Assembly (NCBI RefSeq): GCF_904849725.1
Contig: NC_058520.1
Span: forward strand, 348,375,670-348,439,669
Length of the DNA stretch: 64,000 nt
Direction: 5' to 3'
Origin: Hordeum vulgare subsp. vulgare
Taxonomy: Eukaryota; Streptophyta; Magnoliopsida; Poales; Poaceae
The position numbers and the translations under genes are program-made. Of the stretch, positions 47,488 through 58,821 are shown in pieces. The stretch's first letter is position 1. Each line of letters begins with the position of its first letter. The notes beneath the pieces are model-generated. The model searched no databases and was not told the origin of the DNA. It saw nothing but the letters and a program-made list of their open reading frames with translations.

Positions 47488-50400
47488 TGTCGGGACCCCG
47501 ATCCTAAGCCATAGGAATCCAGCCTGTAACACATCGCATCCCTTTGTGGTCTCACGCACGGTTAACTCCACGGCTGCAGCCTTACCTTAGCCGGGACCGT
47601 TTGCGTCTTTTGACTCACGTATGTGATACTGTCGCTAGCAAACCAATGTCAAAGAACCCGGATCGACATGTCTAGTCATAAACCAAAGTGGCAGTTCCAC
47701 ACAAGGACAGGCATACATGACCCAACAAAGCAGGTGTCGGTCATCAACGAACGTAGACGAGTCGTAGCAAGCTACAAGGACTCCATTACGTCGCGTGACA
47801 TTTCCGCAAAGGGGACAGACACAGCAGCTAAGAAGGACACATGCCGGTCAACCAATGTGTCCGGAGCAGTAGCGAACTACCAAGGCTCGTTGGATCACAA
47901 AGGGGCATTTCCTTGTAAGGGATGCTACTAAAGTTCACGACTAGAAATTCGAACCCCATACATATCAAGTAAGACACACGTACGCATGGCATACCGATAT
48001 GTATAGATACATCGATGGCATCACAACATAACCATAACCATACAAGCTTTATTTAAGAGGCTCGGAAGAGCCACACACATAATATTACACATTAAGGGTC
48101 TCACGACCCATAATAGCAGTCATACAATACAAGCCAGCGGAAGAGTTATAAACTGTCTGGGTACAGACAGGGCAACTAGTAGGCATGTGGCCTGACTATA
48201 CTACAGAGCCGACGTAGGGCCAGATCGTAGCTGGGACACCAGCTACTCGTCGTCGTCGAAGTCTACCAAGAACCCTCCATTAGGGTCATTAGCAACCTCT
48301 GCAACATCTATTAAGCAAACATGAGTACGAAGGTACTCAGCAAGACTTTAGGAGAACTAACTACTCATGCAAGGTATCAAAAGGTATTGTGGGTTTTCAT
48401 GCGGAAAGCCAGCATTTGACTCGTGGCTAGACAACTTGCATTTTGAAATTAGTTTTGACAACTTGATTTCTTGCACACGAGTCCACTAACACCACAACAA
48501 TACACTATCGTGGAATCATTCCGTCTCCATACGGAAATGCCGTCCACGACACTCACGCTTATCTTGACAATTTTATGAGTAGCCATTGAAGTTATCTATG
48601 AACAACATATGTCTCCAAGTAGTCCATATCCGCGGACGCGGCTATTCGAATAGATCATAACCCTGCAGGGGTGTACTTCGTCACACACGCTCTCGACACT
48701 TATCGCTATGTGCAGGTCATGCACGTCGGCAACCTTCAAGCGGAAGCCCAGCGAGGGAGTCGTCCACGACCGTTAACCACACTAGTACCTAGTCCAGGTT
48801 TATCGCCTATCTGAGAGTAACCCGTACGGAAGTCCGGCCGAGGTTTCCGCCACGGCCTCAAACGATGTGCGCAGGGTTCCCAAGCCCACCATCCGGGTGC
48901 CACTTGGTACACCGTGCCACTTCCTACCGCATCACGGTCCACCTCTCAGGTCAACACCATGCACGGCCTCCAGCATTACTATAAACACCAGAAACTACTT
49001 GCAACTCCTGGACCGAGTACAACGCGATTAATAGGCCGAGCGGGGTCATATTTCAGGGCCCAACATGTGGTAGTATCTAGTCTTGGATTACATACACGGA
49101 ACTCAGTTCCTAAGGACGGTTCCAATGAAACAACCCGCCATGTACTCCTACACAGCCTTTCACCGGTACCTTTACCAAATCAAGTTCAACACACGACCTT
49201 TCCTCACCGAACACATTTCACATTTCTGTTCATCTCCCAGATGACAGACCATACACAACTCTAAGCATAGCATGCATAGCAGGATAAGGCACATCATAGC
49301 TCAAGCAACTACCAGGTATGCTAGGTTGCAAGGTTCGGCTATTTACTGTGACAAGGTTAAGTCATGCAAAGGAAGTGGGTCCAACTATCATGCCAAAGAA
49401 GTTGAAGCATTTGATCCTAATGCAATAAATAGGTGCATGAGCAAGAACGTAGGAGTTATCGTGATGATCAAAAGGGTTGCTTGCCTTGTTGCTCAGAGGA
49501 GGAACGATATCCGTCAGACGGATATTCGGTGGAATCCGGGGGTGCGGAGCCTACCGAAATGAATGGCAACATTCAATAACAATCATATGCAATCAAAATG
49601 ATGCATGAGCATGGCATGAGAATGCAAAGTGATAAGTTATTATAATCAAGATGTTTTAGGTTTAGAGTTGATTTGAATCACATTCGAATAGCAATTCAAA
49701 CGGGTATTCTCGGATACCGGTTCAATTGATTCGACCTGATGCTCAGATCAACCTAATGTTAACATGCATGAAATGTCATGTTATGGTACTGATTTGTATC
49801 TAGGACAGTGTGTGATCTTTGTATTTATAATGAAATTTGGATATTTTTGCAAATTCCATTTATAAAGTGATTAAAGAATTGAATTATTCCTTATTTCACA
49901 ATTTAGGGCCCTGTAACTTTTTCAAACATAGATGAAAATTGCATAATCAGAATCCTTGAATTTTTCTGATACTTTTTCATATATAATTTATTTTCATTGG
50001 AGTTAGAGATTAATTTCTATGATTTTTGCAATTTTTAGCAATTTCCTGAATTAGTTTTAAACTGGAAATTCCATTTATTGGATCAGGCTGACGTCAGCAG
50101 GTCAGCCGACCTGTTCAGGTCAAACCTGACAGGGGGGCCCCACTGGTCAGCCTCTCTGGGACTAATCCCGCGCTGACCAGCCCTAACCGAGGTTTGACTT
50201 GGCCTTGGGCCCACTTGTCAGCGAGTGATTAAGTCACTAATCGGTTGGGTTAGCTTGCCACGTCGACCTCCACCGGCGGCGAGGTCGTCCTCGCCGGCGG
50301 GGAGCCTCCGGCGACCACCAGCACGGCGGAGGGGCTCAGAAATGGCGCACAGGGGGCCAAATGCGGCGCGGAGAGCACCAGAGGAGCGACACGTCTCCCG

Positions 50401-51661
50401 CAGCTTCATTTCTGCGCCTAGCCGGGGCTGATCTGGTCGGAGATGACGCCGGCGACGAGCTTGGCGGCGGCCAAGGCTCGGGCGTCATCGGGGTCTGTGC
50501 AACAGGGGGATCTACGCTCGGTTCTTAGCTGCTACAGCATCTACGCGTTGTCCTGGAGCTGTTGGTGCCATCGGAAGGACGAGCTGGACATCGGAGGGCT
50601 ACCGGCGACGAGCGGCAGCGGCGGTCCTCGTCGGGCTCCGGTGAAACTAGGGCTAGAGGAGGGGATCGACGGGGAAAACTTAGGGGAAACGACCGCATGC
50701 TCACAAGGAGTGCAGAGCAGAGCTCAGATGGCTCGGGGAAGGCCTGGGGGCGACGAATCGACGGGAGAGGTCCGGCGGCCGGAGGAGGAAGACGACGGCG
50801 TTGCGGGCGTTGCGGGCGTTGCAGGGCTCGAGGAGGCTTCGGCTTCTGCAGAGACGACCAGGGCGACGAGGCGGAGCTAATGGCGTGCTCTCGGAGGGGA
50901 TCCTATGGCCAGGGGCACGGCCAGCTCGTGCTCGAGCTCGGCTCTAATGGCGGCAGCAGGGAGAAGGACGGGATCCGGGAGGAGGGGAAGAACCGAGGCG
51001 GGGAATGGATAGGGGAAGCTCTGGGGAGCTTATCCCCGTCGTCGCCAGCGCGAACCGGCGGCCACGCAGGCACGCAGGTGCGTGGCCGCGCCGGAGGAGG
51101 CGGCGGCCACCTCCTGCTGCCTACTGGCACGAGGGAGGGGACGAGCGGGGAGATGGGCCGGGCCTGGCTTGGGCGATAGGTAAGTCTTTTTCCATTTCCT
51201 CTGTTTTTGTTTTTCTGTTTTGCTATTTATTGCTTTGGTAATTATTTCAGCTCCAAAACAAAAAGTAAAAACTATTTTAGACCTCCTGTAATATTTGTTA
51301 TAATATCCCCACTCATTTCCAAGACTTTCAACATTTTTGGAAAATTATAGTTTCTGATTTCAAATTTTAAATTTGAAACCAGTGGCTTTTGCATTTATTT
51401 AAAATGCTTAAAGTGTCAAGAAAATAGTTTTCTCCAATGCTCATTTACTTTCATGATTTATGAGAAAGTTTGAACATTTCTTGAGGCCATTTTGGGTTCA
51501 TTGATTTTGAACTAGTTGAAATTTCCTTTAATTGAAATGGTGGCTAGGGTTTTGAGTTTTTCCTTTGCCACTTTGTTGTTTTTTTGTTGAAACTTCTTAG
51601 ATGCAAATGCAAAGAAGACATGAGCACAATGCTATCTTGGTTAAGGGTTAGGGATGTGACA
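47488..51661 (-). mobile_element. Element G: 4.2-kb solo LTR inside Copia integrase
   Basis: Plus-strand ends TGTCGGGACCCC...GGGATGTGACA, flanked by perfect CACAT duplications (47483-47487 and 51662-51666). There is no internal domain. On the minus strand it starts TGTCACATCCC, has about 450 bp AT-rich sequence, a GC/C-rich leader (about 51180-50220), then AT-rich sequence and a late AATAAA (plus TTTATT near 48050), which is the same layout as the E and F LTRs. Overlapping GC-rich ORFs (up to 205 codons at 50562-51179) are compositional. The family name is not assigned. Confidence 0.85.
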
Positions 51662-51666
51662 CACAT

Positions 51667-51842
51667 GCATGGGCAAGAGAGGCAAAGAACAATGTCATGT
51701 TTGGAGATGAGCATGCGGATAGCCATGCTATTGAACTCCTTGCCATTGTGTGCCTGGAAAGCTAGAACAAGGCGCTTGAACTGTGTTTGAACATAGGCAT
51801 AAAAACACACTAAGGACAGAGAGAACATCACATTTGTGACAT
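51667..51842 (-). pseudogene. Element H: Copia integrase fragment, catalytic-core piece
   Basis: The minus strand reads FYAYVQTQFKRLVLAFQ, then AHNGKEFNSMAIRMLISKHD and LSCPCM, the Copia integrase core around its second catalytic Asp (usually TDNGxEF; here the Asp is replaced, AHNGKEF). Continuing across G gives NGKGEGVLRTLNN with the catalytic Glu. It is cut on the right by remnant I. Confidence 0.82.
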
Positions 51843-54243
51843 AATGGGAAAGTACATATATAATGGTATAAAAATGGGGCCATAGTTTAGGTTTTTAGCA
51901 ATATGATTTAGGTAGACCTGGGGCCATAGTTTTTACTAGACGCTTCTCTCTCGAACACATAGCATACGGTGCGTAAAATAAATACTATTGGGAAATTGGT
52001 AGAAAAGCACATAGTTATGCAATTATTCACGGCAAAGTTCATGTATATAGGCATCACGTCTGTAAATAAGTGGATCGACTCTTACCTGCATCTACTACTA
52101 TTATTCCACCAATCGACCACTATCTAGCATGCATCTATGGTATTAAGTCCATAACAAACAGAGTAATGCTTTAGGCAAGATGTGATGATGCACACAAAGT
52201 AAACCGAATCAATATGAGTAAACCCCGTTGTTTTATCCTTAATGTCAATTATACAAACATGTGTCTTGTCCCCTTCTGTCCCTAGGAGATAGGACACCAC
52301 AAAATTGAACCCATTACAATGCACCATTCCCACTGAAGATATCAATCTAGTTGGCCAAACCAAATGGATAGATCAGATAGAAATATGAAGCTACAAAAAT
52401 CATGCATAATAAAGTTCAGATTTGACTCACTTACTTTCAATGAATAATCTGGTCATAAACCCACAATTCATCGGATCCCAACAAACACATTGCAAAATAA
52501 GATTACACTTGACAGAATTCCAAGGAGATTGAGGAGTACATAGTTTCAAAGATCAAAGAGAGAGCAGAAGCCATCTAGCCAATAACTATGGACCCGTTGG
52601 TCTATGGTGAACTACTCACATATCATCGTGGAGGTAGCAAGGTTCATGAAGATGGCCTCCATGGTCGATTCCCCCTCTGGCAGATTACTAGCAAAGGCCT
52701 CCATATGGGATCGCGTGGGAAGAGAGGCTTGCGGTGAAAACATATTTGTTGTTGGATCTTTGTTGTTTTGGGGGTAATTGGGAATATATCAAAGTGCAAT
52801 TAGGTCACGGGGGCTGCGCAAGGGAGTCACATGCTCCACCACACCCCTACCCCCCAGGGCATGCCCTGCGGGCTCGTCGTTCCCTCATGGATCTTCTTGC
52901 TAACTCCCAAAGCTTCTAGTCTCTCTGTATGTCCAAAAATAATCCTTGTAAAGTATCTTCGTGTTTGTACTTCTTTTGGTACTGTTTCTGTGAAAAGGTA
53001 AATCACACAAAAAACATGAACTAGCACACATGCACTAAGTTAATAGGTTAGTCCTAGGAAATGATATAAAAGATCATATGATTGCATATATAGCATCCAA
53101 GGTTAATAATATAATAGCATGAAAAAAATAAAAAATTGTAGATACATTGGAGACATATAAAGCATACCCGAGCTTAATTCCTACTCCTCCTCAAGTAGTT
53201 AAATTTAAAATACATTTTTTGATGTTGAATGATACCCAACATGTAATATTGTTCATGAAATAAATATTGAGAACTATAAAGTAATTTATATCAACACAAT
53301 TAAAAACATAAGATCATAATCATTACTTATTTAAAATATATGATCGCTAAAGAATGTTTATCCCTACTCATTTTATCATATTAGCATGGCATGTCTCCAT
53401 CTTCACTGCATAAGTACAAATCATGAGGACCCTAGTGTCAAACGAGGCAATTGGATTGTACTTATAATGCGCTTCAACATTTTCAACTTCATGCAATACA
53501 TGAGCGTTAACCATGGATATAGAACTATAGGTGGAACTCAATGCGGTGTTGGAGATCATCAGAAGTAGGAAGAAAGTATTGCATCAACTAGGCGGATCAA
53601 CGTATGGAGATGCCCATCAATCGATATCGATGTGAGTTATATGGATTGTCATGCAACATATGCACTAAGAGCTATAAGTGTATGAAAGCTCAATAAAAAA
53701 TAAGTGGGTCCAACTTTCTTTCTCATGAAGACCTGGGGCATTTGAGGAATCCCATCATCAGAATATACAAACCAAGTTACATAATGAGAAATTACCACTG
53801 GTATATGAAAGTGATAACTCAGGAGACTCTATATAAGGATAGTAACATTTCCCTTTCTATGTTTTCTCTCATCTTTTTGTTGGTCTCTTTGGCCTCTTAT
53901 TTATTTGTTATTATTATTTTTCACCCGGAGTCTAATTTTGACATATGAGGGAATCATAATCTTCATTATCATTTCCTCACTAGGGCAATGCTCTAATAAT
54001 GATCATCATCACACTTTTATTTACTTACAACTCAATATTCCAAACCAATATAATGACTATATAAATGCCTGTGATAGTGTACCGGGATGTGCAATGATAT
54101 AGCGCAACATGTATAAAAATGATGAAAGGTGGCTTTGTGGCGAATATCATGTCTGCTCTATATGATCATGCAAGGCCATATGATGATGAACACAATGGTG
54201 GAAGTTGCATGATAATATATCTCAGAATGGCTAAGAAAATCTA
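51843..54243 (-). mobile_element. Element I: degraded TGATACG-type element remnant
   Basis: 51843-53160 matches the LTR of B, C and D in order (for example the ATCTACTACTATTATTCCACC and CATGCATCTA segments), but with many changes and without its outer end. 53161 resembles their polypurine tract (AGCATACCCGAGCTT), and 53161-54243 follows their 3' non-coding region to about the middle. No coding part remains. It is the most diverged member of this group here. Confidence 0.8.
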
Positions 54244-55072
54244 ACATCTCAAAATTTTCTGATTTGGAATGTTGACAAGATCATTGTGTTTTCATCATGA
54301 TTTCTATGCCTATTTGAATTTTCTAAACATTCGAAGTATTTCGAATTCAAGGCAAAATATTAGGGAAGCTAATATGACTTATCCCCTGTTAATTATAGTT
54401 GGTAAAATTTAAGAATGTTATTCATATATTTTTCTAGATTTTAAAAATATTATATGGAACATTAATAAAGTCCAAAAGAAATTTTATAATGTTTTTGTGT
54501 GTTCGTTTTTTAATTTTTAATTTTGAAAAGTGTTCACTGTTTTCTAACAAAGAAATAATATAGTATTATTAACTTTGGAATGCATTAGGTAGTTTATATT
54601 TAGTAAAATTTATTGGTTGTGCCGTATAAATATTTTGGACACTTTTTGTTCTTACTAGACGGCAAGCCAGCACTGTGCGCGACTAGTCACAGCTATTCCC
54701 CGCCTGAGCGTTCTAAGCAGCAGCGCAACGAAAGCATCTCCATAGTCAGTCCACTTCTATATCTTCATTTTTCTCCTCTTGTCAATATTTGGGCTCTCTA
54801 TGGACGTCACGTAGCCATGTGTCACATACATTCTTATTCACTAGATCACGATCAAGCTTTGGCACGAGGGTGCTAGTCCTAACATTTCGGTCAAGAAGGT
54901 AATGCTAAAGTTAGTAAGAGTCCTATTTTAACATTTATATTCAAAAAAATGAAAGAAGAAACATTAACATGTAATAGAAGCAAGACAACAAAACATAACC
55001 ACTCGACATTAAGTTTAGTACTAAGAGCGCAAACATGAAGCGGAGTACTAATCTAAAACGAAGTTTGCAACA
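54244..55072 (+). other. AT-rich LTR-like remnant and unassigned spacer
   Basis: It opens TAACATCTCAAAATTTTC, close to the TGTAACATCCCAAATTTTGG start of E's LTR, and keeps a similar order (AT-rich start, a GACTTATCCCC segment, then a GC-richer part near 54650-54870). I take 54244 to about 54880 as a truncated distant LTR. For 54881-55072 I see nothing identifiable. Confidence 0.45.
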
Positions 55073-55293
55073 TGTTAGGATAAACCGAGAGATGCACAAA
55101 AAATAGTAATCAATATGATTGTTCTTTCGTCATATGATTAAGTGATATATACAGATGAAACAGATGTGATCGGGCATGAGAGGTGTCTCTTCAAGGAGGA
55201 GACGACTAACGCGACGGTTGCCAAGCACGCAACTGCGTGTGGTTAGACAAGGGAAACTCCCCCTTAATTAACACATGTTAATTAACTCTAACA
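55073..55293 (-). repeat. Element K: short Copia 3' LTR (221 bp)
   Basis: On the minus strand TGTTAGAGTTAATTAAC...TATCCTAACA, with matching TGTTAG/CTAACA ends, is preceded by the polypurine tract AGGGGGAG (plus 55294-55301). The short length fits small-LTR Copia families. Confidence 0.75.
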
Positions 55294-55411
55294 CTCCCCC
55301 TAATCTTCACTTGTTCATATAGTATCATCATCTTGAAAAGCTTCTCCAAAAACCCTTTGGTAGAATGTGAGGAGATATGTGTTTGATATGTTGTTAAGAC
55401 TCCTTCAAACC
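55294..55411 (-). pseudogene. Element K: end of Copia RNase H coding region
   Basis: The minus strand ends SHSTKGFLEKLFKMM, resembling the TKGF motif near the C-terminus of Copia RNase H, and then runs to a stop just before the polypurine tract. The rest is cut off by element J at 55412. Confidence 0.6.
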
Positions 55412-56296
55412 TGTCGAAATCGGGGATCCACACACCCTGAAAGGTTTGAACACTGGGGTGCGCTTGTTCTCCTACCCTGTTTTGCCTCACAACTTCGTGG
55501 CGACACTCCGATGGCTCGAGCTAAGGACAATGAACAAGAACACACATGTAGTTTACCAAGGTCCAGGCACCTTGCGGTGTAAAACTCTACTCCTACTTGT
55601 CTGGATTGCTGGTGGGAGAGAGAGCCAGTACAAGGCAGGTTCTTGCCCTAGTGGAGATGATGGATCCCTTGCGACGGAGGCCGGACCTCCCTTTTATATA
55701 TGCCCTGGTCCTCCCCCAAAAAATCACTCGACAAGAAGGGTTCCTACAACGACCATTTTGAATGGGGACGGGACTGTAGTCCATTGTGACAAAAGGAGTC
55801 TTCGCCTGCTGAATCTCTTTGCCGTGACGCACTCGTGGGTTCAGGGGTGACCTCTATCCTGTCGAGCCACCAGCCTTGGTCCTCTTGCACCAAATGGGAA
55901 GCCTTTGGGGGTTGCTTTGGGAACCCTCCAGCTGGCCCCGCTCCCTTAGCATGAAAGTGGAAAGCCTCTCTGTCCGTGCCTGCTGGCATCGCTCCTGCGT
56001 CGCGTGCGCATCCTGTGTCACCCACGTGAAGACGCCGGGTCGCAAGACCCTGCCCGGTCGCCCTTGTTGAGCCTCCCCGCGAGGGCCTCACGGGCAGCCT
56101 AGGGATGCACCTTGGGTGTGTGCTGCTGCGCGCAGCCCTTGGCGTCGATTTCTCAACGCCCGCCTCGCGAGGAGAGGGACCTCGCGAGGGTCTTCCTAGC
56201 TGACCTACCGCCAGGATGAATTGGGCTAGTGCAGTGTGTTATGCCTGTGGCCGAAAGCCGACGGGCCTCGATACCCGCAGTCCCACGGGGCCAACA
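55412..56296 (-). repeat. Element J: 885-bp Gypsy LTR
   Basis: On the minus strand it runs TGTTGGCCCCGTGGG...GATTTCGACA. A TATATAAAAG box (plus 55691-55700) points to minus-strand transcription. The five bases left of it, AAACC, do not recur at 56297, so this is not a solo LTR. It is best read as the 3' LTR of a minus-strand element whose body extends right and is cut by D. The orientation is inferred from the TATA box only. Confidence 0.65.
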
Positions 56297-56610
56297 GTAG
56301 CCCTCGGGCCCGCGTTGTGCACGACTCCGCCCGATGGGAGGGGCGAAGCCATGTAGGCCACAACCGCGTGCGGCGAGGCCCGACATGTGGCGCTCGACTA
56401 ATTGTGGTACGCCCCTTCTCCCCATTATGCCTCGGCAATCGCCCCGAGCTGGCATAAAGCCTACACGCATAGCTGATTCATCATTGCACTTCCTTGTCTT
56501 GTGTCACCTCCTTGTGCCTTCCTTCCCAAAAAGGTCGTCCCCATCCGCCAAGCAACCATCACCCCATCCACAGCACTACCACAGCTCCCCCGGCTAAGAA
56601 GAGAAAGAAA
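56297..56610. other. Element J region between LTR and antisense ORF
   Basis: GC-rich, without a recognisable domain on either strand. On the minus strand the last bases before the LTR, CCCGAGGGCTAC, could serve as the polypurine tract. Confidence 0.4.
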
Positions 56611-57265
56611 ATGGCTACGCGGGAGGGGCGCCAGACACCAGAACCCGCCCTAGATAGTTCCACAATGCTGAATCGTGAGGGGATCGACAAGGTCATCTTC
56701 ATGGTTGTGACTCTAGTGAATGGGGCCGACCAAGATCTTATCGGATTTGACTCCCTTCGCTGAGCTTGCCACAACCTCCGTCGCCCTTCATCTTCCCGCG
56801 TTCTTCTCTCGCTTGCTTCCCTCGTTCTCTGAGTTCTTCAATGCCGTGCTCACGCATTACCAAATTCATGCGCTGCATCCTGATCCAAGATCCATTCTTA
56901 TTCTCTCATCTTTGCATTCCTGTGTGAGGCCTTCCTGGGTGTTCTCCCCTCGGTGGCATTTTACCGGCACTTCTTCTCTTTACGGCTAACCGCACCCAAC
57001 CAACGATGTGGGTGTATGTCCTTCCAGGTCGTGGATGCAACAGTGGGCGAGTGCATCGATATGAGGATCAATCACACGATTGAAGGCTTCAGGTGACAAT
57101 GGGTGTATGTGGACACATGGCAGTACAGCCCCTTGCTGCTAAGCCATCGTCCCCGGCAACGCCGAGATTTGTGTGGGGGCACACGAGGCTTGACGACCCA
57201 AGGTTGTTGCCGGTGTGGAGGAGGTTAGAAACCTTGAGGCAGGCAGGGATGACCACCGAGCTAGT
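56611..57265 (+). pseudogene. Element J ORF of the plant 'gypsy-type transposon' (Transposase_28-like) family
   Basis: ATG at 56611 starts MATREGRQTPEPALDSS and VIFMVVTLVNGADQD. A frameshift near 56758 leads to FAELATTSVALHLPAFFSRL, FSEFFNAVLTHYQIHAL and PDPRSILILS; further shifts give VVDATVGECIDMRI and GHTRLDDPRLLPVWRRLETL. The pattern (LHPF-like, SEFF, hydrophobic helix, then the Trp/Tyr region) is that of the plant retrotransposon-associated family I know as Transposase_28. Its strand is opposite to the LTR promoter, as described for the additional ORFs of Tat-lineage Gypsy elements. Element D cuts it after MTTEL. No function is known to me. Confidence 0.65.
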
Positions 57266-58821
57266 TGCTACGGCAACAAAAGTCCTTCCCCGGCAACGCT
57301 AGGAATTCTTCTTGCTACTTCTCTTGTTTGCGTCGGTTTTTCCCTTGAAGAGGAAAGGATGATGCAGCACAGGAGCAATAAGTATTTCCCTCAGTTTGAG
57401 AACCAAGGTATCAATCCAGTAGGAGGGTCTTGTCAAATCCAGAGTACCTGCGCAAACACAAACGAGCTTGCACCGAACGCTTCAAAGGGGTTGTCAATCC
57501 CTTTAAGATTGTTTGCAAAGTGAGATCTGAAGGCGGAAAGTGCAACGAAGTAAAAAGTGTAAGGCTGAAAATATGGTGTGGAGTAGACCTGGGGGGCATA
57601 GTGTTCACTAGAGGTTTCTCTCAAAATAGCAAATATCACAGTGGGTGAACAAATTACTGTCGAGCAATTTATAGAACCGCGCAAAGTCATGACGATATCT
57701 AAGGCAATGATCATACATATAGGCATCACGTCCGAGACAAGTAGACTGATACTTTCTGCATCTACTACTATTACTCCACACATCGACCTCTATCCAGCAT
57801 GCATCTAGTGTATTGAGTTCATGACGAACAGAGTAACACCTTAAGAAAGATGACATGATGTAGAAGGATAATCTCAGACCAATGTTGAAAACCCCATCTT
57901 TTTACCCCTGATGGCAACAACATGATGCGTGCCTCGCTACCCCTTCTGTCACTGGGTGAGGTCACCGCACGGTATGAACCCAAAACCAAGCACTTCTCCC
58001 ATTGCAAGAATCATAGACTAGTTGGCCAAACAAAACCCACAACTCGAAGATAATTACAAAAAAATGAAATCATGCATAAGAGAGATCAAAAGAAACTCAA
58101 ATAAGATTCATAGATAATCCGATCATAAATCCAGAATTCATCAGATCTCGACAAACACACTGCAAAAGAAGATTACATCGGATAGATCTCCATGAATATC
58201 ATGGAGAACTTTGTATTGAAGTTCCAAGAGAGAGAAGAAGCCATCTAGTTACTAGCTATGGACCCGTAGGTCTATGGTGAACTAGTCACGCATCATCGAA
58301 GAGGTCATGGTGTTGATGAAGAAGCCCTCTGTATCCGAATCCCCCTCCGGCAGGGCACCAGAACGTGCCCCAGATGGGATCTTGCGGAGACAGAAGCTTG
58401 CGGCGGTGGAAAAGTACTTTCAATGATCTCCTGATTTTTTGTGGAATTTTTGGGGATATATAGGCGCAAAACCTAGGGCAAAGGAGGTCAAAGGGCCCCA
58501 CAAGCCTGGGGGCCGCGGCCTCCCCCCTGGCCGCGGGGAGGGGGCTTGTGGGGCCCCTGTGGACCCCTACCTTGGTTCTCAAGTCTCCTGATCTTCTTCC
58601 GCTACGGAAAATAATATTTTCGGGGATTTTATTCCGTTTGGACTCCGTTTCAAATTCTCCTCTGAAAGGGGTCAAAAACATGGAAAAACAGGAACTGGCA
58701 CTTGGCACTGAGTTAATAAGTTAGTCCCAAAAAATATATAAAAGGCATGCAGAACATCCAAAGTTTTACAAGATAATAGCATGAAACCATAAAAAATTAT
58801 AGATATGTTGGAGACGTATCA
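57266..58821 (-). repeat. 3' LTR of element D (1556 bp)
   Basis: Plus-strand ends TGCTACGGC...GACGTATCA. Like B and C, it contains an embedded primer-site-like sequence (CCCCGGCAACGC near 57289) followed by a second LTR-end-like TTGCTAC. The polypurine tract is at 58822-58836. Confidence 0.92.

Noticed and set aside
50788..50822. Tandem GCGTTGCGG-type units as a CRISPR-like or regulatory array
   Set aside because: Only about three short units with no spacers; simple GC-rich slippage inside LTR G.
50562..51179. 205-codon plus-strand ORF in GC-rich DNA, followed by a GTAAGT that looks like a splice donor
   Set aside because: It lies in the leader of solo LTR G, on the opposite strand to the inferred LTR direction. 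It overlaps open frames on both strands, is rich in Gly/Arg/Ser as expected from GC-rich DNA, and shows no domain.
47488..51661. G as a complete non-autonomous element
   Set aside because: No direct terminal repeats of LTR length, no primer site and no polypurine tract are visible inside; a single long LTR explains it better.
55412..56296. J's LTR as a solo LTR
   Set aside because: The left flank AAACC is not repeated at 56297, and a retrotransposon-type ORF follows within 320 bp.
55744..56470. Several GC-rich ORFs up to 134 codons around J's LTR
   Set aside because: They overlap on both strands inside the LTR and its flank and have no family resemblance.
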